NCBI GenBank assembly: GCA_022785155.1
Contig: JALFRH010000078.1
Coordinates: forward strand, 1 to 11,375
Source of the DNA: Spirochaetales bacterium
GTDB lineage: Bacteria; Spirochaetota; Spirochaetia; Sphaerochaetales; Sphaerochaetaceae
Length of the DNA stretch: 11,375 bases
Reading direction: 5' to 3'
The notes under the pieces were generated by a model that did no database searches, was not told where the DNA came from, and was given only the letters and a program-made list of their open reading frames with translations. Each line of letters opens with the position of its first letter. Position 1 is the first letter of the stretch. A program made the translations under genes and the position numbers. Below, in pieces: positions 1-6,420 of this stretch.

Positions 1-462
1 GTTCATGACAAAATCAAGGCAGAGGCTTATGCCATGCTTTCTCAACTGGGCTGTCAGTTCAGCCAAGTCCTCATTGGTGCCGAAACGGGGATCAATGGAG
101 AAGAAGTCCTCCACGGCATATCCGCCGTCATTGTCTTTTTCAGGCATCTTCAACAGTGGCATTAGGTGAAGATACTTCAAAGAGAGCCTATCCAGGTAAT
201 CCACCTTGTCTTTAAGATTCTTCAATGACCCTGCAAATAAGTCTGTATACATTGTAAGGCCAAGCATATCTCCTCTTTTGTACCAAAAAGGATCCTTCTC
301 CCTCTTCTTGTCCAGTTCCTTAAGCTCTCTGTTTCTTTCCTTGTGATATTTCTTCATTATATCAATAAGGTCGTCGAGCTTTTCATCACTTTCGTAAAGA
401 CGACGGAAAATATCCTCCATCTCAGCCTTTCTTTGTTTAAGTCTGTTTTCGAAAGATGACAT
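1..462 (-). CDS. Amylosucrase-type GH13 enzyme, N-terminal part (cut by window edge)
   Basis: The 154 codons seen start at the ATG whose complement is at 460-462 and run off the left edge. The start is set by GGAGG (complement of 471-475) eight bases upstream. The protein opens with a charged helical region (MSSFENRLKQRKAEMEDIF), as amylosucrases do. It continues with the family's MLGLTMYTDLFAGSL and YLHLMPLLKMPEKDNDGGYA stretches, then DPRFGTNEDL and LDFVMN, the beginning of GH13 conserved region I. Amylosucrases (GH13_4, usually about 640 aa) transfer glucose from sucrose onto an alpha-glucan and release fructose. There is no signal peptide, so it is predicted to be cytoplasmic. The catalytic Asp and Glu lie outside the window, so sucrose hydrolase versus polymerase activity cannot be judged. 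It is divergent from the sugar operon and shares a regulatory region with it. Confidence 0.88.
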   Translation of the reverse strand, partial: MSSFENRLKQRKAEMEDIFRRLYESDEKLDDLIDIMKKYHKERNRELKELDKKREKDPFWYKRGDMLGLTMYTDLFAGSLKNLKDKVDYLDRLSLKYLHLMPLLKMPEKDNDGGYAVEDFFSIDPRFGTNEDLAELTAQLRKHGISLCLDFVMN

Positions 463-479
463 ATGTACTACCTCCAATG

Positions 480-491
480 TCAAGCGATTGA
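480..491. promoter_or_regulatory. LacI-family operator-like site 1
   Basis: TCAAGCGATTGA is a 12-bp near-palindrome with one mismatched pair and a central CG, the usual form of LacI-family operators. It lies 18 bp upstream of the divergent amylosucrase start, and its centre is 16 bp from that of site 2. It fits the consensus WYAARCGNTTRA shared by all three sites here. Binding by the LacI-type protein encoded at 5425-6402 is inferred. Confidence 0.5.
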
Positions 492-495
492 TATA

Positions 496-507
496 TTAAA
501 CGCTTAA
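496..507. promoter_or_regulatory. LacI-family operator-like site 2
   Basis: TTAAACGCTTAA is a 12-bp near-palindrome with one mismatched pair around a central CG. It matches the same consensus as sites 1 and 3. It sits between the possible minus-strand promoter and the amylosucrase ribosome binding site, so a bound repressor would block early transcription of that gene. Confidence 0.55.
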
Positions 508-511
508 CATA

Positions 512-540
512 TAAATAAACCATTATTTTTCATAAATCAA
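512..540 (-). promoter_or_regulatory. Possible promoter for the divergent amylosucrase gene
   Basis: Read on the minus strand, TTGATT (complement of 535-540) is followed after 17 bp by TATTTA (complement of 512-517). The -35 is reasonable and the -10 is poor. A TAATAT (complement of 493-498) is an alternative -10 without a good -35. The region is very AT-rich, so chance matches are likely. Confidence 0.25.
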
Positions 541-603
541 GGGAAATTTTTGGTTAATTTCTTTATTTAAAGGTTTATGAAAAAAATTATGAAAATTTTT
601 ATA

Positions 604-615
604 ACAAACGTTTGA
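604..615. promoter_or_regulatory. LacI-family operator-like site 3 at the operon promoter
   Basis: ACAAACGTTTGA contains the perfect 10-bp palindrome CAAACGTTTG (605-614) with a central CG. It overlaps the -35 box TTGACA (612-617) of the operon promoter, the classic position for steric repression. Its centre is about 108 bp from that of site 2, so looping between the two clusters is possible but not shown. Confidence 0.65.
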
Positions 616-640
616 CATATGGAAAAACCTGTTTTACTCT
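612..640 (+). promoter_or_regulatory. Predicted sigma-70-type promoter of the sugar operon
   Basis: A consensus -35 TTGACA (612-617) is followed after exactly 17 bp by TACTCT (635-640). This keeps the most conserved first, second and last -10 bases. Transcription would start near 647, giving a leader of roughly 27 nt before the ATG at 674. A better -10-like hexamer, TTTAAT (641-646), is 23 bp from the -35 and therefore less likely. Confidence 0.55.
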
Positions 641-673
641 TTTAATCGATAAGAAAAAAAAGGAGATTTTTAT

Positions 674-1987
674 ATGAAAAAATCCATTGCGTTTATATCA
701 TTTGTTCTTGCAATGCTACTGATTGTAACTGGCTGCTCAAAGGGAAGCAATGATTCTTCCTCCTCTGCTACTGCAAAGACAGTGGATGGCAGCAAGGTTT
801 CCATCACTCTTCTCAACAGTAAGGGAGAGATCCAGACAGGTCTTGAGAAGATTGCTGCTCAGTTCGAGAAGGACAAGGGCATTCATGTAGAAGTCATTGC
901 TTGTGGTGCAGGTGAAGTTCCTTACACAAAGATTACGACAATGTACAACTCAGGAAATGCTCCTACTCTTGCAATCCTTGACCCTACGGATATCGTAGGA
1001 CTGGCAAAGGAGTATGCACTTGAACTTACAGATCAGGCTTGGACGGCAGAAACAGAGGCTCTCAACCTTACAATCGATGGAAAGATCTACTCCTTCCCAT
1101 TCTGTGTTGAAGGAAGAGGTATCATATATAATAAGGAAGCCATCGAAAGCACACTTGGCAGGGAATTCGATCCTAAGTCAATCAACTCCTATTCCTCCTT
1201 CAAGGCTATTCTGGAAGAGTTGAGAAAGAAGGGTATGGAGAATCCTGTATTCATCGCCAAGGAAGACTGGTCTCTGGGTGCCCACCAGCTTGGTTTCATC
1301 TATGATGCTTATGACGGCACTACAGCTGGTTCAGAAGTCATCATCAACGAACTTAAGGCAGGAAAGGATCCTCTTACTGTAGACCGCTTCAACCAGTTCG
1401 TAGCTACAATGGATTTGATGCTTGAGTACAACTTTGCCAAGGCAGATCCACTTGGAGCAGACTACGACCAGGGTGCTCTTGAGCTTGCCTGCGGCAACGT
1501 AGCTTTCTGGCCCAACGGCTGCTGGGCATGGCCAAACCTTGTGGAGGGCGGAGCAGATGTCAACGGAGAGTTCGGATTCATCTCCTTCGTTCTTGGGGAC
1601 GATACATCGGATTTCGCAAACAACATGATCCAGGCATCCGCTTCCAAGCAGATCATGGTGGATAAGGTGCAGTCGACAGCTGAACAGCAGGCCGCTGCAA
1701 AAGAGTTCATCAACTACCTTGTATACGATGCAAACGGCCAGAAGATGTTTGTGGAAGAAACAGCTCTCATTCCAGCTGCAAAGAACAATCCAAACGCTCC
1801 TCTGGATCCACTTGGAAAGGACATTGCCGAGAGAACAGCTGCAGGCTTGTTGTATACTTCCTGCTTCATCGCTCCATCCGACCACTGGTCTGTCATGGGA
1901 GCAGCAATGCAGAAGTATATCTCTGGAAACTCAAGCAAGGCTGATCTTGCTTCCGCACTCTCCCAGTATTGGAAAGCTCAGAACTGA
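674..1987 (+). CDS. ABC transporter sugar-binding lipoprotein
   Basis: This is a 437-aa extracellular solute-binding protein of the MalE-like family 1 type. It starts at an ATG with AGGAGA (661-666) seven bases ahead. Residues 1-20 form a lipoprotein signal peptide: MKK, a hydrophobic stretch, then the lipobox VTGC with Cys21 as the lipidated residue. A Ser-rich linker follows. The mature protein has family features: LEKIAAQFEKDKGIHVEV near 58-75, and an AAKEFINYLV stretch near the C-terminal third. It would capture sugar outside the membrane and deliver it to the permeases encoded next. The substrate cannot be read from sequence; the enzymes in the operon point to sucrose, raffinose or related alpha-galactosyl or fructosyl sugars. 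It is the first gene of the operon, behind the operator-bearing promoter. Confidence 0.92.
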   Translation: MKKSIAFISFVLAMLLIVTGCSKGSNDSSSSATAKTVDGSKVSITLLNSKGEIQTGLEKIAAQFEKDKGIHVEVIACGAGEVPYTKITTMYNSGNAPTLAILDPTDIVGLAKEYALELTDQAWTAETEALNLTIDGKIYSFPFCVEGRGIIYNKEAIESTLGREFDPKSINSYSSFKAILEELRKKGMENPVFIAKEDWSLGAHQLGFIYDAYDGTTAGSEVIINELKAGKDPLTVDRFNQFVATMDLMLEYNFAKADPLGADYDQGALELACGNVAFWPNGCWAWPNLVEGGADVNGEFGFISFVLGDDTSDFANNMIQASASKQIMVDKVQSTAEQQAAAKEFINYLVYDANGQKMFVEETALIPAAKNNPNAPLDPLGKDIAERTAAGLLYTSCFIAPSDHWSVMGAAMQKYISGNSSKADLASALSQYWKAQN

Positions 1988-2003
1988 GCTTGATGATTCG
2001 ATA

Positions 2004-2027
2004 CCTTCAGGCTTTTGGGCCTGAAGG
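2004..2027 (+). other. Intercistronic RNA hairpin between binding protein and permease
   Basis: CCTTCAGGC (2004-2012) pairs perfectly with GCCTGAAGG (2019-2027) across a 6-nt TTTTGG loop, giving a GC-rich 9-bp stem. It begins 17 bases after the binding-protein stop. Its 3' arm ends at the first bases of the permease ribosome binding site GGGAGG (2026-2031). No T-run follows, so it is not a standard terminator. Likely roles (inferred from comparable mal-type operons) are protecting the 3' end of the binding-protein message and lowering permease expression. Confidence 0.6.
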
Positions 2028-2036
2028 GAGGTTAGT

Positions 2037-2915
2037 ATGAAAAAATCAACTGTTTTCGATATCAAGGCAGGCATTATGTTCGCTCTTCCAGGGCTTCTGG
2101 TGTTCTTCCTTGTTGTGATAATCCCATTTGTCTATGGTTTCTATCTGACCTTCACAGACTGGAATGGCGTATCACAGGTCAAGTCCTTTGTAGGTATCAG
2201 AAACTACATCGATACTTTCAAGGATACTGAATTCTGGTCCTCCATGTGGCTTACACTCCGTTATGTTCTGATCTCAGTGCTGCTTGTCAACATTGTTGCA
2301 TTCTTCATGGCATACCTCCTTTCCAATGGCATTAAAGGTCAGAACTTCTTCCGTGCAGGTTTCTTTACACCGAACCTTATCGGAGGCGTAGTACTTGGCT
2401 TCATTTGGAAGTTCATCTTCTCAAATGTATTTACAGCCATAGGTAAGTCCCTTGGTGCGGAATGGCTTTCAAAATCAATGCTCAGTGCTCCCAAAACTGC
2501 ATATTTTGCATTGATTCTGGTGACTGTATGGCAGCTTGCAGGATATATGATGCTCATATATATTGCAGGTTTCACAGGTCTCAGCCACGATGTCCTTGAG
2601 GCGGCTTCAATTGACGGAGCTACAGGAATGAGAAGAATGAGATCCATTATTCTTCCTCTCATGGTCCCTTCCTTCGTCATTTGTATCTTCCTCACCCTTT
2701 CAAGAACATTCATGGTCTATGATCTTAACCTTACTCTTACCAAGGGTGGCCCATATGCATCCACAAGACTTGTTGCAATGCACGTTTATGAGAAAGCCTT
2801 CACATCAAGAAACTATGGCGTAGGCCAGTCTGAAGCTCTCTTCCTGTTTGTGATTGTAGCAATCATCTCAGGTATCCAGGTATGGATGGGTAGAAAGAAG
2901 GAGGTCGCAGCATGA
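2037..2915 (+). CDS. ABC sugar transporter permease, MalF/UgpA-like
   Basis: This is a 292-aa inner-membrane permease of the CUT1 type. It starts at an ATG preceded by GGGAGG (2026-2031). The N-terminal hydrophobic segment (about 13-40) contains LPGLLVFFLVVIIPFVYGFY, typical of the MalF-side subunit. About six membrane segments are visible. The EAA loop that docks the ATPase is clear: EAASIDGATG at 188-197, followed by IILPL near 204-208. The expected partner is the second permease, whose ATG overlaps this stop codon by four bases (ATGA), implying translational coupling. No ATPase gene lies in the operon. Confidence 0.92.
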   Translation: MKKSTVFDIKAGIMFALPGLLVFFLVVIIPFVYGFYLTFTDWNGVSQVKSFVGIRNYIDTFKDTEFWSSMWLTLRYVLISVLLVNIVAFFMAYLLSNGIKGQNFFRAGFFTPNLIGGVVLGFIWKFIFSNVFTAIGKSLGAEWLSKSMLSAPKTAYFALILVTVWQLAGYMMLIYIAGFTGLSHDVLEAASIDGATGMRRMRSIILPLMVPSFVICIFLTLSRTFMVYDLNLTLTKGGPYASTRLVAMHVYEKAFTSRNYGVGQSEALFLFVIVAIISGIQVWMGRKKEVAA

Positions 2916-3775
2916 CAGAAGCATCAAAGAAAGTCGGTGGATATAAGAAAGTTGTCATCGATGTCCTGCTTTTCATCTTGGTTGCAGTACTTTTCGTGGC
3001 ATTTATGGTTCCATTCCTAATGACCATCCTCAACTCTTTCAAGGTCAAGATGGATATCTTGAGGAATCCATTGTCACTTTCACCTTCCAAAGGTTTCTCC
3101 TTGTCAAACTATGTAGATGCCTTCAAGAAGATGAACTACCTGACAGCTTTCTTCAACAGCTTCATGGTAACAGGATTCTCAACTCTGCTTGTAACCATCC
3201 TCTCTTCCATGTGTGCCTATTACTATGTACGTCATGACAATAAGTTCTCAAAGATCTGTTCATCATTGATGTCTGCATCCATGATCATCCCGTTCCAGGC
3301 CATCATGATCCCTCTTGTATACATCTATGGTGCAAAGCTTGGTCTTCTGAACCACAGGTCAACCCTGATCTTCATGCATACAGGGTTCGCCATGTCCATG
3401 TCAGTATTTATCTTCCAGGGCTTCATCAAGTCAAACGTACCTGTGGCCCTTGAAGAAGCAGCGAAAATAGATGGATGTGGAAGATATAGAACATTCTTCC
3501 AAATTGTCTTCCCTCTCTTGGGACCCACGACGGCAACTCTTGTAATCTTGAACGTTCTTGCGTTCTGGAACGACTATCTCCTGCCAAGCCTGGTCCTCGG
3601 AGTCAAGGCAATCAAGACACTTCCACTTTCCACTTATGAGTTCTACGGTACATTCAGTGCCGACTATGGTCTCATAATGGCAGCTCTCATTCTTACAGTT
3701 CTTCCAATACTGGTCATTTATCTGGTTCTCCAGAAAGCAATCATATCCGGTGTTGTCGCAGGTGCTGTAAAGTAA
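2912..3775 (+). CDS. ABC sugar transporter permease, MalG/UgpE-like
   Basis: This is a 287-aa membrane protein with about six transmembrane segments, the second half of the translocation pore. Its ATG overlaps the preceding stop, and GGAGG lies at 2900-2904. The EAA loop reads EEAAKIDGCG (181-190), followed by FQIVFPLLGP (196-205), the canonical spacing for MalG-like proteins. The cytoplasmic N-terminus and the first hydrophobic segment (about 14-40) match the family, as does the total length. It is expected to work with the binding protein and the first permease, energised by an ATPase encoded elsewhere. The next gene starts 21 bp after its stop. Confidence 0.92.
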   Translation: MTEASKKVGGYKKVVIDVLLFILVAVLFVAFMVPFLMTILNSFKVKMDILRNPLSLSPSKGFSLSNYVDAFKKMNYLTAFFNSFMVTGFSTLLVTILSSMCAYYYVRHDNKFSKICSSLMSASMIIPFQAIMIPLVYIYGAKLGLLNHRSTLIFMHTGFAMSMSVFIFQGFIKSNVPVALEEAAKIDGCGRYRTFFQIVFPLLGPTTATLVILNVLAFWNDYLLPSLVLGVKAIKTLPLSTYEFYGTFSADYGLIMAALILTVLPILVIYLVLQKAIISGVVAGAVK

Positions 3776-3791
3776 ACCAAAATAAGGAGGC

Positions 3792-3838
3792 AGTACATGA
3801 GAATTCCAAAGGGTTCAAAGTACATTAGAATTCCAAAG
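3792..3838 (+). repeat. 20-bp direct repeat spanning the start codon of the 74-aa gene
   Basis: AGTACATGAGAATTCCAAAG (3792-3811) recurs as AGTACATTAGAATTCCAAAG (3819-3838). This is 19 of 20 identical with a 27-bp period. The only difference changes the start ATG to ATT in the second copy. In protein it yields the nine-residue repeat behind RIPKGSKYI/RIPKS. It looks like a short tandem duplication that added nine codons to the gene. Confidence 0.85.
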
Positions 3839-4021
3839 AGTATTGAAGGAAAGAGCCATCAGCTCTTTATCTTCCACGGCGACGAGTTAAGTGAAGTCAT
3901 ATCTACTTCTGCAGAAAAAGAAGAGGGCTATTACTACTATCCCGTATATTCTTTCAAGGATACAGTCTCAATAAAATGTAGTGATGAAAGAGTCTTGGAC
4001 TCACTTGCAGTAATCATCTGA
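3797..4021 (+). CDS. Small protein resembling a free-standing GH32 N-terminal accessory domain
   Basis: This is a 74-aa soluble protein with no signal peptide or membrane segment. It starts at an ATG with AAGGAGG (3784-3790) six bases ahead. The pattern KYIRIP, then alternating hydrophobic strands, then YYYYPVYSFKDTVSIKCSDE, resembles the small beta-rich domain preceding the catalytic domain in many bacterial GH32 enzymes (the DUF4980-like region, from memory). The first 75 residues of the next gene show the same order (QYLVLP, EVYLPSSLFPSKLTIDG). It therefore appears to be a distant stand-alone relative of its neighbour's N-terminal domain. Its function is unknown; a carbohydrate-binding or enzyme-partner role is conceivable. 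The N-terminal nine residues come from a duplication of the start region. The GH32 start lies 13 bp after its stop, so the two are co-translated. Confidence 0.75.
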   Translation: MRIPKGSKYIRIPKSIEGKSHQLFIFHGDELSEVISTSAEKEEGYYYYPVYSFKDTVSIKCSDERVLDSLAVII

Positions 4022-4034
4022 TAGGAGCATATGA

Positions 4035-5417
4035 ATGCGTTTCACTATAGATAATGCAAAGCAATATCTTGTACTGCCTTATTTCAAAGGTGCAGAGGAG
4101 AGGGAAGTGAAGTTCTTCGGTCAAGAAGGGAAAATCGTCACTTCTCTCCTTCTGGAATTCAAAGAGGAGGGAAACAGGGAAGTATATCTTCCCTCATCCC
4201 TATTTCCGTCAAAACTGACAATTGACGGCCCTGAGGGGTTGGATGAACTGGTAAGGACAGAGGACAGGGCTCCTCTTTCTCCTTCCCATTTCGCTTACCA
4301 TTACACACCGTCCTTCGGTTGGATCAACGACCCCAACGGAATGTATTATAAAGATGGAGTCTATCATCTTTATCATCAATATAATCCTGTATCTGAAAAA
4401 TGGAACAATATGTCCTGGGGACATGCTGTTTCTTCGGATATGGTGATATTCAAGGAAGAAAAACCGGTATTCCTTCCTAAAGATGACAAATGGGTTATAT
4501 TCTCCGGTTCCGCCTTGGATGGGGAGTTTGTCTATACTGTGGCCAATGTAAAGGGTGACAGGGCTTTCTATCAGGAGAGAAGATACTCGGAGGATGGATA
4601 TTCATTTACAGAACCGGAGGTCATCATCCCAAACTTCGTAGGCGACGAAAGGGACCCAAGACTTTTTTCCTATAAAGGGGAGAAGTATATCCTTCTTTGG
4701 CTGAAGGGAAACACCTTCGCACTTTATAAGAAGAATGGCGATAAGTATGAAATCATGAACTCCTTCGAGGCGCAGGATGCCTGGGAGTGCCCGGATCTAC
4801 TTGAGGTGGAGGGTAGGCTTTTCTTTACATCTGCAGATGGTTTCTACTTTGAAGCTGAAATAGATGAAGAAGGCCTTCATCTCATTTCAGAGAGGAAAAA
4901 CATGTTCCTTACAAAGCTTCCTTATGCCAGCCAGAGTTTTACAGGAACAGAAGACTCCTTCATAATTTCATGGTTAAGGACTCTGACACCTCATCTTCCC
5001 TCCACAGGAACAATGAGCATTGTCAGAAAGCTTGGATACAAGGATGGGGAGCTTACACTGAAGCCTGTGGATGCCCTCTTTTCCCATTTCAAGGAAAACA
5101 GGGAAGTGAAGGGTGAGTATTCTTCAAAGGAAGATGTACTATATCTTGAGACCCATGGCAGCTTCAAAGGCCGACTCTATTCCAAGCCTCTCTCATATGA
5201 TGGTTCTACAGGAACATTGATTTATGGGGAAGAAAGAGTGGAAATGCCTATAAAAAATGGAAAACTACATATTTTCATAGATCACGAGGTGACCGAAATA
5301 TCTACAGATGACTGGAAGAAACTGGCTTCATTTGAAAACGGAGAAAAAAGAAGGTATGATGATTCAATCAAGCTTACGCTGAATGAAACAGTCCTGAAGG
5401 AATATATCTGGAGGTGA
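4035..5417 (+). CDS. GH32 beta-fructosidase (sucrose/fructan hydrolase), cytoplasmic
   Basis: This 460-aa enzyme removes terminal beta-fructosyl units from sucrose, raffinose or fructo-oligosaccharides, releasing fructose. It starts at the ATG at 4035, with AGGAG (4023-4027) seven bases ahead. The ATG at 4031 is in another frame and closes after seven codons. Catalytic motifs are complete: WINDPNG at 96-102 with nucleophile Asp99, RDP at 206-208 with stabiliser Asp207, and ECP at 251-253 with acid/base Glu251. FSGSA (156-160) is also typical. Residues 1-75 form a small accessory domain like the protein encoded just upstream. The five-bladed propeller occupies about 85-375, and a compact C-terminal beta-domain follows. 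No signal peptide is present, so it acts on imported sugar. Its stop overlaps the spacing region of the repressor ribosome binding site. Confidence 0.93.
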   Translation: MRFTIDNAKQYLVLPYFKGAEEREVKFFGQEGKIVTSLLLEFKEEGNREVYLPSSLFPSKLTIDGPEGLDELVRTEDRAPLSPSHFAYHYTPSFGWINDPNGMYYKDGVYHLYHQYNPVSEKWNNMSWGHAVSSDMVIFKEEKPVFLPKDDKWVIFSGSALDGEFVYTVANVKGDRAFYQERRYSEDGYSFTEPEVIIPNFVGDERDPRLFSYKGEKYILLWLKGNTFALYKKNGDKYEIMNSFEAQDAWECPDLLEVEGRLFFTSADGFYFEAEIDEEGLHLISERKNMFLTKLPYASQSFTGTEDSFIISWLRTLTPHLPSTGTMSIVRKLGYKDGELTLKPVDALFSHFKENREVKGEYSSKEDVLYLETHGSFKGRLYSKPLSYDGSTGTLIYGEERVEMPIKNGKLHIFIDHEVTEISTDDWKKLASFENGEKRRYDDSIKLTLNETVLKEYIWR

Positions 5418-5424
5418 AGGCAGG

Positions 5425-6402
5425 ATGGCGACAATAAAAGATGTTTCAAAGGAAACAGGCCTAAGTATAGGTACCGTTTCCAGGGTATTCAACAATAGAG
5501 GATATATCAGCCAAGAGACCAGGGATAAAGTTGAGGCTGCAGTGAAGAAGTTGAACTACCAGCCCAATGCATTGGCCCGTTCTCTTTCTAAGTCTTCTTC
5601 CAAGATAATCGGCATCATCCTACCTCATATAGCCCACCCGTTTTTCTCTGATTTATTGTCTTGTATCGAAAACGCAACAAGGGAGAGGGGATACTCTCTG
5701 ATGGTTTTCGTTACAAAGGGAGACGAAAAATCTGAAGTCGAGATGATAAACCGCTGTAGGGAAAACAGAGTATGTGGCATGATTCTCTGTTCAGGACGCT
5801 TCTCCACCCAGAAGATAGAAAACCTGGAGTTCCCTGTGGTGTGTATAGAACGTAATCCCGATGGCGCAGCCTTTGCCATAGAGTGCAACAACAGACAAGG
5901 TGGAAGACTTGCAGCTGAAGAGCTTATTGAAAAGGGTTGCAGGAATATAGTGAGTCTGGCAGGTATCCAGGGTAGAAAGATGCCTGCAGATGATAGATCC
6001 ATAGGTTTCGAGGAAGTCTGTAGGGAAAAGAAGGTGAACTTTGTCTGCCTTTCGTATCCTCCGGAGCTTTACGATAGATTGGATTACACTTCTTTCATAG
6101 ATAAGATCCTGACACAAAGGCCTGAGACGGACGGAGTCTTTGCTTCTTCTGATATCATCGCAAGCCAAGTATTGCAGGTAGCCTCGTCAAGGGGCATAAG
6201 GGTTCCTGAAGACTTGAAGGTCGTAGGCTTTGACGATTCTTTGATAGCGGCATATACCACACCTCCTCTCACTACCATACACCAGCCTATAAAGGAAATG
6301 GCCCAGTTGGCTGTAGATACTCTCATCAGCATAAAGGATGAGCAGTCAGCCAAAGGCTGTACCATAATGAATGTAAGCCTGGTCAGGCGAGGAACGACAT
6401 AA
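5425..6402 (+). CDS. LacI-family transcriptional repressor of the sugar operon
   Basis: This is a 325-aa regulator. It starts at an ATG with GGAGG (5410-5414) that overlaps the GH32 stop region. The N-terminal helix-turn-helix reads TIKDVSKETGLSIGTVSRVF (3-22). The hinge helix PNALARSL (47-54) has the Leu that intercalates at the central CG of operators. A periplasmic-binding-protein-like sugar domain starts at about 61 (IIGIILPHIAHPFFSDLL) and ends with VVGFDDSLIAAYTTPPLTTI, the family's C-terminal signature. Residues 15-17 (IGT), which read the operator, differ from LacI's YQT. The three WYAARCGNTTRA sites at 480-615 are the expected targets. Because the gene lies mid-operon it would be autoregulated. 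The inducer is unknown; sucrose, raffinose, melibiose or fructose are reasonable guesses. Confidence 0.92.
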   Translation: MATIKDVSKETGLSIGTVSRVFNNRGYISQETRDKVEAAVKKLNYQPNALARSLSKSSSKIIGIILPHIAHPFFSDLLSCIENATRERGYSLMVFVTKGDEKSEVEMINRCRENRVCGMILCSGRFSTQKIENLEFPVVCIERNPDGAAFAIECNNRQGGRLAAEELIEKGCRNIVSLAGIQGRKMPADDRSIGFEEVCREKKVNFVCLSYPPELYDRLDYTSFIDKILTQRPETDGVFASSDIIASQVLQVASSRGIRVPEDLKVVGFDDSLIAAYTTPPLTTIHQPIKEMAQLAVDTLISIKDEQSAKGCTIMNVSLVRRGTT

Positions 6403-6420
6403 TACATATAGGAAATAGGT

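Noticed and set aside
1331..1885. Minus-strand open frame of 184 codons
   Set aside because: It is antisense to the well-supported sugar-binding protein and its Cys-rich, motif-free protein resembles no family.
2004..2027. Rho-independent terminator after the binding-protein gene
   Set aside because: The stem is strong, but GGAGG and a start codon follow instead of a T-run; it is better read as an intercistronic hairpin.
4031..4054. Alternative start for the GH32 gene at ATG 4031
   Set aside because: That ATG is in another frame and reaches a stop after seven codons; the ATG at 4035 has proper spacing from AGGAG and leads into the enzyme.
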